From contig MEDY01000199.1 in assembly GCA_001724265.1 (NCBI GenBank), positions 1-53,248 of the forward strand: a DNA stretch of 53,248 bases, given 5' to 3'. The notes under the pieces are model-generated. The model had not been told where the DNA came from and made no database searches. It saw only the letters and a program-made list of their open reading frames with translations. The position numbers and the translations under genes are program-made. Of this stretch, positions 11,733 to 23,300 are shown one piece after another (within the stretch, counting starts at the first letter, position 1; every line of letters begins with the position of its first letter). The stretch is from Rhizaria sp. SCN 62-66. Lineage: Eukaryota; Rhizaria, unplaced.

Positions 11733-12591
11733 AGACCCGACAGGCTTTGCGCAGCGCAGCAGTCATTATGCATGCATTGGAACAACACGGCAATGAATGC
11801 CGTATCGCAGCAGCCGCACGAGCGACACAACACAGAACAGATTTCTGTTTAGCTGCTCAAGCGAGCGCAATGCAGAGCGTTTCGCGTTGCTGTGGTCGAG
11901 CTGACGTGGGGTTTCAGTGCAGCTACACACCGTATAATCACGCTTCGAGGGCCTGTTGAGCCGCAGTGTCCACTCTGCTCCTGTATCTATCCCTACAAGG
12001 AGCAAAGATAGCTAGCATGCGAACTTTGACGTCTTTATCAGCAACTCTAGGCTTGATTTGGGATCGAGAGTCGATGCTAGCTGTTGATATTGCTATTAGT
12101 GCCAACGGCTATGATACCAACGCAAACACGCATTTGCACTTGCTCACAACTTTAGGCTGCTTAAGCTAAATCCAACCAGTAGTTTCGTGTTGTGCGTTTC
12201 GTTTGGTGTTGTTGGAAGTGTGTGAGTACAAACACATGGTTTACAAAGTTTCTTTCTTCAATCATATATTAATTACATACGATAGATGTACAAAATATAC
12301 TCAACAAATACAACAAATAAAACACATGATAAACAACTTCAAAAGCAACGACAATTCGTGCAACGACAACAATTAATGTACTGCTAATCAGCATCGATAT
12401 TTTCTCACATATATTTGAGAAGTGAGTACAGTTTTTGTATTGTGCGCGCTTTTATCCGAAATGAACGAGATGTGAATTAAATAGACAGCTATGACTGTTT
12501 CCCAGGCTTTTGATGTTCCTGTCTCAGTCAATGCGAGATTGTGCTGTTGTTTCAGCACTTGAAAAGGCTACTTAGACTCGACTAAGAGAAA
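11733..12591. other. Convergent intergenic region, GAR1 / COX17
   Basis: About 860 bases between two gene 3' ends, AT-rich in its right half. No coding signal or RNA gene was recognised. Confidence 0.55.
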
Positions 12592-13456
12592 TTAGACCTT
12601 GAAGCCAAGGAGGCGGAGGCATTCCTATGTTTGGAATGACGTAAATGTAATGTGTTACACGTCGTTGACGTTTGTTGGTGCGCAAACAGCAAGCAAGTCA
12701 GAGGCAACGTACAGAGAAAAACACATGAACGTGAGATTACATGCGAATTAGAAGCCAATATGAAATGATACCACTTAGACATATCAGATAGTATGTAAAA
12801 AAACACTTGGGCGCATCATATGCATCAACCGCATGATGAAAAAATCGCGATTACCGCGATATATCGCATGATTGTTGGTGAAAATACGTGAAAGCACGTG
12901 TGAAGTTAAAGTCCGTCTGTGCCATTAGATACCGCTTTATACCACAAAGATAAATACATAAAAGATACAAAACACTTGTCGCAACGAAATATACTTGATG
13001 TGCAGGATATCTTATTGAGACGTGTTCAATAATTCGTTCTGGCAGGTACCTTGTGCTTGTTGATCTCACCGTCGCAATACTGCTCACCCTTCTCCATCAC
13101 GCACTTATCCTACACAGCAGCAATAAGAAAGAGGAAGCACAATAGTAGTTCGGAATAAGATAATGTAGTTCATTTACCATCCGTATCTCTTGTTATATGC
13201 ATCAATGACCCTCGGCTGTTGGCCGCTAGACACCGTACAAAAGTAAGTTGTTCCCGAACAATGTGTCAGAGCAGTTCAACAAGGTGAGTCTCCAGAGGGT
13301 GAGAGATCTTGAGTGACGTACGCGGATAGACTTGGTGTCAGGACACGCACAACACATGCGCAGGGGCTTGCCCTCGGCGTCAACGGGGCCGGAGTAGGGC
13401 TTGGCAGCAGCGGGGGCGGCAGCGGCAGCAGTGGTGGTGTCGGCAGGAGCGGGCAT
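12592..13456 (-). CDS. COX17: Cytochrome c oxidase copper chaperone COX17
   Basis: Small intermembrane-space protein that passes Cu(I) to SCO1 and COX11 for cytochrome c oxidase assembly. Three exons: 13456-13322, 13109-13050 and the 11-codon exon 12624-12592, giving 75 residues. The last intron (13049-12625) is 425 bases, so the terminal exon, which reads ECLRLLGFKV and stop, is easily missed; it matches the invariant family ending. The copper-binding CCACP motif is at residues 35-39 (C35, C36, C38). The twin CX9C pairs are C38/C48 and C57/C67, both with exactly nine residues between. The N-terminal 33 residues are Ala/Pro-rich and not conserved. The chosen ATG directly follows a good acceptor (gacag), so a 5' untranslated intron is possible; a short GC-rich block at about 13622-13668 flanked by acceptor and donor signals could be that leader exon. 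Confidence 0.95.
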
Positions 13457-14023
13457 CTGTCTTAAGCAGTCACAGCGCAATGAAATCAAATCTTTGAGAC
13501 ATATAATTTAGTGATATTACACCCCACACATATTTTGGCATTACACTGATATGGAAGGTATGTTGACGGTCATTTACATTCACACTGCACCATCTTCATC
13601 GCTTCACATGCATCGCTCACCGCAACCACCGCTCTTCAGCGCGTCATTCTCCTTCTCGCTATGCAAAGACATCCAAGTAGCACAGTGCAGTGATTCATCA
13701 TGTTTAGCCACGTTATCGGGTTGAATATCATCCATTCATCTTGCGCGTGTCGGTCCGACCTCTCCTAATCACGTATTATGGCTTTGCAAAGCAGAATCGT
13801 GACACTGCGCGCCAACATCTAACCACATATTAATATGTACAAGTCGACACTGATGTCTCATATGATCACCAAACTTTCTGAAAATATATGCGTCTATGCA
13901 GGACTTAGTATACTATAGTTTTGTATTCAAGATCATTCATATACCACCTGAAATCGATGAGTTGGTATATATTCCTTGCGCGAAGTTTGGTCCGCTCCGA
14001 GTCCTCACTCCCCGTTGGTCCGG
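13457..14023. other. Intergenic, upstream of COX17
   Basis: Mostly AT-rich. It includes a 47-base GC-richer block (about 13622-13668, read on the minus strand) bounded by TAG and GTGAGC, possibly an untranslated leader exon of COX17. The right end is the region downstream of the large gene at 14024. Confidence 0.4.
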
Positions 14024-17000
14024 TCAGAAGCACACCTCAAGCAGCGACGACCCCTGCGAGAAGCCCATCGCGCGGCCCGTGGTGGTGTACGTGTCTGGCG
14101 AGTACACGTGGGCGGGCGTGGTGACGGCCTTTTCGTTGTGCTCGAGCCACCAAGTCACGGCGTAAAGCATCAGGTCCTCGTTGGGCGTCGCCCGGAGTGG
14201 CACACCGGGGTCGCGGTCGGGGAACGGGATTGCGCTGTCGAGCGAGGACCGGAAGCTGCTCGACCCGTCGTCATCGGGAATCAGCGAGCTCGTCGACGTG
14301 TTGACCAGCCCGTCGAAGTACCACCACTCTTCGAGCAGCGGCGGCAGAGTGCTAACCACGTACCCGATCACCTCCGACAACACCGTCGGCCGGTCCTCAC
14401 CGATGCTGCCGACGATGTTCCACGGGCCTTGCAGCTCGCGCGGCAGCGTGCTCACGAACGCGAGGCGCACGCCCGGGCCCAGGGTGACTGCTGTGGAGAC
14501 AGGGGAGACGGACACCGGCATGAACTCGCGGCGCATCCACACGTTGTGCCGCGACCGCAGCGGCAAGCCCTAGAACAAAAAGATGAAACATAATATTATA
14601 TTAGTTCTGAGATAGTCCTAGTTGTGTTTAGTTTTGTTGGAGTTATTTTTCTATGAACGAACATCATCTTGATGAAAGAACAGTTTTATGCACCGTTGTT
14701 GAATGGAACGTTAGTCAAGTGCCAACGCAAGTGTTAACGTACCTGGTTGCTTGCGAAGCACACGCCCGGGTCAACGGGCGGAATCGCGAGCAGCCCGCCC
14801 TCGTGCGCGGCCATGCGGCCCACCACGAAGTGCAGCGCGGCGCGCGCCGCGGGCAGACTCGACCGGAACTTGATCGAGTACTTAAAGATGGGCGCGGTGC
14901 GGATCTCGGCCGGGTCGGGCGACACGGAGCTGATAGGCAGGATCGCGTGCACGTACGCGCGCGGGCCAGACCACGGGAATAGCGTCGTCGTCAGCGACAT
15001 CGGCAGGAATGCGGGCCGCTTCTTGTCCGCCCAGATGGGGATGAACGAGTCCTTGGGTCGCACCGTGTAGTGGATCATGTACGCGAGCAAGTCGTTGGGC
15101 GCCAGCGCGATGTGCGGCGACGCGAACCGCTTGCCCGCAAACGGCCGCACGTACGCCTGCGGGTCGTCGTGCAAGTTGAACGGCTGGCCGGAACGGGTCG
15201 CGGACCGGGACGCGGGGTCAACGGGCGCAGCGGGCATCGCAGTGAGCGGGAACGTGCCCTGCAGCTCGTCGTTGATGTAGATGTCGATGGACATGGCGTC
15301 GATGGTCGCGGTTTCGTCGAGCACGAGCGAGGGGATCACGATGATTAGATACGTGTTGTCGGTCATCGTGGCCATGGGCGTGTTGGCTCCGCCGCCAGCG
15401 AAGAACGCGCTGGTTTGGTCCGTCGCAGTCGTTGTAAACCTGTGGCTACTGCTGTTCTTGTTTGTGCTGTTTCCGTCATTTTCGTTCTTGTTTAAATTGG
15501 GCGTATTGTGTTTGTTGTTCTTTGTGCTCTTTTTCTCACTGAGAGTTGTAAAGCTGCTTACGGTGCTCGAACTAGGATTTGTCGCAAAGCTACTGATCGC
15601 ATCCCGAGAGATATGGATCACATCATGCCTCAGCAGATACGGTGACGACGGCTGGTAATTAAGCAGAAACCACGTGACGTTCCACCCCAGCTGTGGGTAA
15701 TATTGCGACGTCGGGAATTCGTGCGCCCTGAACGCCTCCTCAGTCGCGTTCACCGCAGTACTCGTGATGCCACTCGCGGTGCTCGTGCCGGTGGAGCTCG
15801 CGCTGCTTGTTGCCAGCCCCGCCGGCGCCGCCGTCGTCAGTGCTGCGCCCGTCGTGCTCGCGACCGGCGGCACCGGCAGCGTCGGCGTCGCCGTCAGCGC
15901 CGCGCTCGCGCCCGCACTCGCGGCGGCGGCAGCGGCGGCGGGCGTGCTGACCACGGCGGGGGCGCGGGCGCGCGTGTCGGGCGGCAGCGGCGTCGCGTTG
16001 CGGATCAGCGGCACCGTGACCTCCGTGCGCGTTAGGTTTGCACGGCCGGATACCGCCACGCTTGACGATGTGGCGGCTGAGCTGGCGGTTGCGGCGCCTG
16101 GCACAAAGGGCGGCAGCGCTGCGGTGGCGGGCAACGACGCCGCGGGCCTGGTTTCCGCGTACGGGGGCAGGTCGGTGCCCCAAGCGAACCAGGGCGTGGC
16201 CAGGGTGCTCCTAGTGACGTTGTCCTTGATGATGAATTGGTAGAGCATCACGAGCATGTTGTCCGGCCAGGCCTGCATGGACTGGTTACCGAGGCTGGTT
16301 GCAGTTGTGTTTGCAGCTGTTGCTGTGTTGGTCAAATTAGCGATGATTGCAGGGTCACGCAAGAGCACCAAGTTGGCGTCAAGCACAAAAACTGGCGTGA
16401 GCGACGAGTTCACCTTGGCGCCCTCGAGTGTCTGCATCGCCATCCGCACCACGGGGACGTTGCTGTCATACGCCACAGTCACGTTGTTGCTCAGCTTCAC
16501 CGTGTTCGCGGTGATTGCGGCGACGGCCGCGGTGACGTTGGCGCTGCCGGTGCCGGTGACAGTCGTGTTCGGAAGCGGTGTGTACGGGGTGAAGTTGTCG
16601 ACGGGTCCGCCGGGCAGGGGCGTGCTGAGGTCAAGCCGCGTCATAGGGTGACCTTGGTCATCACCTAGAAACGCTGCAGTTGACCGCGGATTGAGTGACT
16701 GTGGCTCACCGTGTGGTGTCTGCGAGCTCTCTTGTTTCTCTTGCAGGTCATTCTCTTGTTGCTGTTCTAGCGAGAGCGTTTGTGGTAAGAGTGGTTTGTG
16801 TTGCGAGAGATGAGTCACTGCCGACTTGGCCCAGAGACGCGCCGGACTCAGGGGTGAGCGAGCTGCATGGCCACGTGAACTCGTATCAGAAGTCATTGCA
16901 CTGACGTCTCTATGAATAGTATTATCTTGAGTTAGCTTGTCACGTTGCTGCTTCTTGACCAGTGCAGCGAAGCATTCTGTGTTCAGTTTACAGTCATCGC

Positions 17001-19510
17001 TTTCATCATCACTACTAGTGGCGACGCCACGATCTTGTTGCTGTGCCCCTAACCCTAGTGCCGAAGACAGCTCCTTTTGCTGCTGCTCGACTTGCTGCGC
17101 GAGAGTCAATCCGCTTTGATCGAGCATCACTGGCGTGATCTTGACCGGCGCAGTGAAGCGGTCTCGCTCCCACCACCTGCTCCCCCGCATCGCCTCTGAC
17201 CTATCTCCCATCAGCGACTGCGAGCGCAACAGTGACTGCTGGCGAAGGTTGCTTGTCTGTCGTGTGCGCGTTTGCTTTTCGTCAGTCAAAATCGTGGTTG
17301 CCGAGGAGAGTGGCGTGACTGCGCGAGGATTTTCCTTCTTGGTCCTGCGACTGTTTTTTTTCGTGCCATCTCCGTTAGTTTTGTCCTTGTTGACGGGGCT
17401 TACTGTTTGTTTTTCCTCCCGGATACTCAACCGCTGCGCAATATCTTTAGCGTCACCGTGAAACACATTGGCATCTGTGTCAATCGTATCATCACTGATG
17501 ACATTTTCGATATCACGATGAAACATGCTCGTGTTTGCGGCTTTAAGCGCAAGTGTATGCACGCGCTTTGGTATCCACTTATATCCCATTGTGCTCACAC
17601 TGACGTCGCTTTCGCCACTATCAGTCCCCGACTCAGTCTCAGCCATGAGGGCATCTACCTCAGCGGTGGCATCGGTATCAGTTCCGTTCGTGTCAGCGTC
17701 CTCATCATCAGCGTCTTCATCATTATCGCCGTCACCATCGCCACTGGTGTCGCCATCAGTAACGCCCATATCACTGTCCTCGGTCGTCGCGACTGCTGCC
17801 GCGCTGGTACCGCCCGCTTTTTTTGGTCTGGCCACGATCTGCAGCTGCACCTGGACATCAACCCACACCGGCCGCATTGCCATCGGCACCCCCCAGAACG
17901 CCAGAGTCACGTGGGGGCCCGAAAATCCACTGCCGACGGCTGTGTAGGGCACAAATTGCGCGACTTCCCCGCTCTTGGCGTTGCTGGCCGCGACGGACGC
18001 GAGCAGCAGCGCCGCGCCGCCGGTTGCCAACACGGTGCCCGCGACAGTGTTACCGGGAGTCGGCGCGATTGTGCCCTGGCTGTTGCGCCGCGCGGCCTCG
18101 GTCGCGGCGGCCGCGGCGGCCGTGGTCGTGTTGGCCAGCGGCAGCAGCGACGAGGGCGCGGCGAAGGCCAGCACTGGGAGATCGTTGTGCGCCAACACGA
18201 CGCTGTAGTAGGTACCGTGCGAGACAGGACTGTTTGGCGCAGCGGCGCCGCTGGGAAGAGTCTGCACGGCCCGGGTTGCCACCGACTGCACCAGCGTAAC
18301 TGCGGCCTCGGCTTCGGCGGTTGTGGCTGCTGGTGCAGTCGCAGTTTGGCCTGAGAGAAATTGTTCGGAGAATCAAAGTGTGTGCACAATGAGAGTTGAT
18401 ATCCAGAGACAACACGACTCTTATTATGCTCATGTAAACCTGGGCTTTACCGTGATGCCGCTATATCGCTAAGTTTGCGCGAAATCTGCTCGTACCTGGC
18501 AATAGTGTGTCGCGGCGCTGCGTGACCTGCGACAGCGGCAGATACGTCCAGTCGAACGACGTAATGAGCGCGGTCGGAAAAGCCGCTACCGCGCTGTTTA
18601 CAGTCACCACGGTTGCGTTGCCGATCGTGCGCGACGCCGTGGTCGCCACGGTCGAAGACGGCGAGCTGACTGGCGCGGGGAACGTGATGGCATTGGGCGA
18701 CGCGGGGACGGCGCCGTTCGTGATGGCACGCTGCATTGCGTTCGCGTCGGCGACCGTGAGCGCGACGCGCATTGTGAGAATGACGCCGACAGCAACCGCG
18801 GTCGTGGGGAGCTTGATGCTGGGCGCGTAGAAGCTGCCGCTTGAAGTTGGGCGCAACGCACGTTTCTCTGATCAAATTGTTTACGTTAAGCAAAGTTTGT
18901 GCCATGATATTAGAGGTGAAGATAATGACCTCATTTATATGACATGGCAGGCGTAGTACAGTCAAATTTCTATTGTTTTATGTGATCGAATTGATATGTT
19001 AGGCTAGGTTTTGCGCGTCGTACCTTGGACCCAGTTTGTCGCTGCGTTCATAATTACTCCTGACGTCACACGCGCACGTGTTGCCAACAGGTCTGCTGTT
19101 GCTGATGCACCACTGTGTGCGCGCTCGTATGTGTAGGTGACATCTGCGAAGACTATTGGTAGCCGCTCAGATAAGAGCGGCGAACGTGAGTTAGCGAATG
19201 CACTGGCCCTAAACACCATCGCATCCAACGCATACTCGTTCGGCGGATCCAAAGGGGAGCTCGATAAGCGCCAGATCATTGTGAATAGACCAGTAGAGTC
19301 AATGGATGCGCGGTACCCTGTGGGGATAGTTGTGTTCAAGTTGACTGCAGGTGGTGTGGCGAGCGCTGCGGTGGAGCCAGAGCCAGTGCTGCTTGTTTGG
19401 GCTTGGGCGAGCAAGAGCAAAACAAACAAGCTACACACAAGCAGAAGAATGCGTGCGCCACGCCACCGCAACAAGCGCATGTTACGAAAAGATGTTGAGT
19501 TTGTCTGCAT
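14024..19510 (-). CDS. Large secreted or membrane-anchored protein, unknown family
   Basis: Four exons, 19510-19024, 18867-18496, 18350-14743 and 14569-14024, all in phase, give 1,670 residues. Residues about 18-38 (GARILLLVCSLFVLLLLAQA) are a signal peptide or signal anchor; a second in-frame ATG ten codons downstream is an equally good start. The mature part is rich in Ala, Thr and Ser, has many N-glycosylation sites (for example LNTT, NVTV, NQSM, NVTW) and few cysteines, and ends LLEVCF without a C-terminal membrane segment. Ordered-looking beta-rich stretches (HVTLAFWGVPMAMRPVWVDV; TYLIIVIPSLVLDETATIDA; the last exon) are separated by low-complexity inserts: an acidic Asp/Thr block followed by a charged, Gln-rich block (nt about 17810-16700), an Ala/Thr/Pro block (about 16130-15780) and an Asn/Lys/Ser block (about 15610-15420). 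I do not recognise a domain. It is a candidate cell-surface or extracellular protein. Confidence 0.8.
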
Positions 19511-20380
19511 AAATGAACAATCTTTTGCGGGCTTTCTGTGTGGCTAGATATGGGGTTGTGATGCGAGCTGGCTCAGTCGGCACTGTGATGCACGACTCAG
19601 TGGTTGATGTACTGTGCCTCTGGAACAGATGGAAGACCTTCACGCAAAATCAAATTAAAACAGTCTTTTAACGTTGTTTGTATCTAGTTTTGTTGTTTGT
19701 AATTGCAACAACGGTCATAGTAGAGCGTGCATACAAGGGCGATATGAGACTCTGGGACGCATCAAGTGCTTGCTCACAGTCGCTTCAAGTCTCCTTGGCG
19801 CCAATCTACAGATTTTGCTATATTAATGCGCATCCAAATAGGCAACGCACCTAGGGCCGCCGAATTTAATTTGTCAATCTGACTGTTACGTTCTTCTGAA
19901 GACTATGTATGGCGCACTGATGCTACTGTTCATGTTCCTAAAGTAACGCAGCGAGAGCCAAGAGACAATTATAATGCTGTAATAAACTACTTCAAGTGTC
20001 AAGCTAATATCGGCATATACACGCTTTGGTATTGTGCACGCCCCCCAGAGGAGGCAATCATGGGTATTTATCTGTATGAGATATCCTTGCGAACGTGGAC
20101 TGCCTTGGCACTCTTGGCAGAGATGTGGCAGGCCGAGGACGAGACAAAAAACGGTTCGAAATAGGCTATCTATTGTTCTGCGTATCTCGGTTATTTGGCC
20201 GTCATTACGAATTTGCCACACAGTTCTATTTGTTTCAGAATGTTTTATAGCTATACACTTAATTATAATTCTTAAACTGTATTTTGTGTTTCTCTGTTGC
20301 ACATTTTTGTAGCCCGCTTTCCTCTCTCTCAACAAACTCAAACAGAGCGACTCACTCGGCGCTCCACGGCTGCCATTTTT
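19511..20380. promoter_or_regulatory. Divergent upstream region of two very large genes
   Basis: 870 bases between the start of the 1,670-residue secreted protein (minus) and the 5,183-residue protein (plus). The last 80 bases before the plus-strand ATG are pyrimidine-rich, with possible acceptors tttgtag (20305-20311) and aaacag (about 20340-20345), so a 5' untranslated intron is possible. No RNA gene was recognised. Confidence 0.45.
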
Positions 20381-23300
20381 ATGGCGACACGCCCACAGTC
20401 GCTGTGCGCGTCGCCCGCGCTTGGAGTTGACTCGCCACCCGGGTTCAACCCTGCTCCGGGCTCGTCCGACACCGGTGCACAGCAGCAGCAACAGCAGCAT
20501 AACTTAGCTTCAACGGACGCTGGGGACTCCTCTGCCGCTGCCTCTGCCACCACCGCTGGTGTTGCGAGCAGGAGTTCTAACCGTGCTAGCGTTGGCCTTG
20601 TGCAGTTTGGCGCCATGCCGATTGCCCCCGTCCCGCGGCAGGCCGCTCTAGGCACCCTCGCAGCAATCACTGTGGAGGGGCCCTCTCCGCCACCGCCGCC
20701 ACAGCAGCCTCATATCGACGTCTCAGTCTCGTCCTCATCATCGGCGTCTGCTTCTACGATTACATCGCAGTCTTTACGCGTGGTGGCTGCTCCTCATGTG
20801 CAACAACAACAGCTTCCTTTGCCGAGTGCTGTCGTTGACACGAACTCGAGCTTTCTTGCCAGCTCTAGTTCGTCTGTTCGCGCAACGCCCAGTGCTGCTG
20901 CTGTAGTTGCTGCTGCTCCAACTGCTGCCCCGTCGGACATTGTGCCACTGTCAAAGCTAGTGCCTCCACTCAACCCTCAGTCACGGTTACACCCGAATAA
21001 CGTGCAACAACATCAACGGCGCACGCTGTCACCCTTGCAGTCCCCACGGTCGCAGCTACAGGCACATCAACTGAATTCTCAGTCGCAGTCGCATGCAGCG
21101 GTCTCCGCGCCCGCAATGTCGCAGTTGCGCGCATCGACTTGGTGGGCCCGTCTCTCGCTCAAGCAGCGCGCGGCCTTACTTAAATCCTCCTCGCCCGTCT
21201 TCGCCCCGGTGCCGGCCTCCGCGCTCGCGCCCCTACTGAGCGACGCGCGGGTGCTATGGGTGCCGCCGCGGGCGCTGTTGTACCAGGAGGGCGAAACAAC
21301 CGTATCGCCCCCTTCTCTGTTATTGCATACCAACAACAGCATGACCGGCGCCGTTGTTGCGGAGTGCGCGCCCTTAGACGCCAACGTCAAACCGCCCGTC
21401 CCCGGCTCCGTGTACCTCGTGCTGGCGGGCAGCCTCGCGCTCACTGTTGCGACAGCGGCCCACGCGCGGCGCGTGCTGGCCCGGTCGAGCGCGGAGGCCA
21501 CTGCGGCGCTGGCGGCAGTGCCAGCCATGGACACCATCTCGAAGGGGGCAGCCGTCTCTAAGGGCGTAGCCGGCAGCGCGGCTAAGGGCGCGCTTGCAGG
21601 GGGCAGGCGGGGTAAGGGCGGCAGGGGCAAGGAGGCCATTTACGACCTTGTCGCGGGCGACTTGACTGCTGAAGTTAAGCCGCGCCGTGTCCGCACTCAC
21701 AAGTACCACGACTCTGGCTACTATGCTGGCGACGACGACAGCAACGACGACGAGTCGTGCTCTTGCTCTTGCTCGTGTTCAGAAGCCGACAGTGACAGCA
21801 ACAGCAACGCGAGTGGCGCGCACAGCGACTGCAGCTGCAGCTGCGGCGCCAGTGACGCGGGCTGTGACGACGATGACGAGGAGGAGGGCGGTGAGGTTGA
21901 TGAGACAGACTACTGCTACTGCGATGGCCTTGCTCCTCCCTTAGACGCTGGCGAGGTACTTAGAGTTAAAAACACCTATGGCTTACACATCAACATCACT
22001 CCGACCAGCAACAGTGCGAATAATAAGACCAACTCTAGCGCGAGCAAACATAATAAGACTGCGCTGAGTCTAAATGCGAACGCTGATGCTGGTGCGAGTG
22101 CAAGTTCGTTGCCGCAGCTAAAGTTCCGTTGCTCCCACTGCTACCGGCCATTCCGCCCTGATTTTGCCACAAATGACATCGAATCTAGTGCGAACAGCGC
22201 GCACAGCAGCCCCACTAGCCCCAACCGCAACCTAGGCCGCGCCCGTCGCACTCCGCACAAGACCACCCTTGCCCGGCACAACAACTACGGTGGCAACGAC
22301 AGGGGTGGCGTGAACCGCGCCCCCCACATCGCCACTGCGAGCCCCGGCTCTGCCGACGGCAACCTGAACGACCCCGCCGCCGCCGCCGCTGCTGCCGCGG
22401 ACAGCGAGTCTCAGGATGAGCCGATCTGGGGCCACCGCCACCGCGACGCGTACGCGCTGCCCACGGTCTCAATCTCGCGCGCCGCGTCGCCGCACCCGCT
22501 CGGGTTCACGCGCACACTCGGCAGCGGCGGCGGCGGCGGGAATGCTGCGGCGGGTGTCAGCCCGATCGCAAACATTGGTGGCTTCATTGCACATTCGCAG
22601 CCTCCGCGGCACCAGAAACCGATGAGCCCGAGTGGCGTAACGGCGAGTGGCAGCAGCGACGGCAGCAGTGTCAGCAGCAGCTCGCGGCGGCTCTTTCCGC
22701 CGGTCAGCAACAACAGCAACAGCGGCAGCAGCGCCGCGACCACGACGAGCGCCGGGTTTCATGTACTTAGGGAGCTTGCAAGCGGGCCCTTAGATGTCCG
22801 TGCGAGCGATTCTTCCGCTGGCCCTGAGATCAAGATCCTCACACCGAGGTCGTTCTCGCCGTCACGCCCCGCGCACGGCAGTCTCAGCACTACTGGCACG
22901 GCTCCGGCTCCCGTCAATGCGGGCCTGAGTGGGAATGCTTCCGCTGTCGTGGCGGGGAATGGCGCGCCGCCGCTGCCGCCGCGGTCACAGTTACGGTCGC
23001 CGTTCTCTCTGTCCCGCGCCGCCACACCCGGCGCCGCTACCGCAACCGCGAGCGCGGCCGGCGGCGCGAGCAATGTCACGAACGCCAGCGCGGGTGCGCA
23101 TGGGTCGCCGGTTAAGATCGTCGCCCACGGACACCGCAAGAGCGACGGCAACGCCGTTTTCAGCGACGCACGCGTCCAGTCCGCGTCACTCCTCGTCGCC
23201 GCGGCTGCTGCGCCTGCGACGCTGAGCAATAGCAGCAACCCTGAAGCGAGCAGAAGTCCTTTTGTAAGCGTTCGCTCAAGCCTCGTGCTCGGTGGTAGTG

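Noticed and set aside
14653-18354. Several plus-strand frames over 100 codons opposite the secreted-protein gene
   Set aside because: Antisense shadows of GC-rich Ala/Thr coding sequence; no domain or splice logic.
20090-20165. B-box-like GGTTCGAAA suggesting a tRNA
   Set aside because: No A box at the right distance and no cloverleaf with a 7-bp acceptor stem can be formed.
21760-21895. Zinc-finger reading of the Cys-rich stretch
   Set aside because: Cysteines alternate with serine (CSCSCS) without the spacing or histidines of known zinc fingers; left as a metal-binding question instead.
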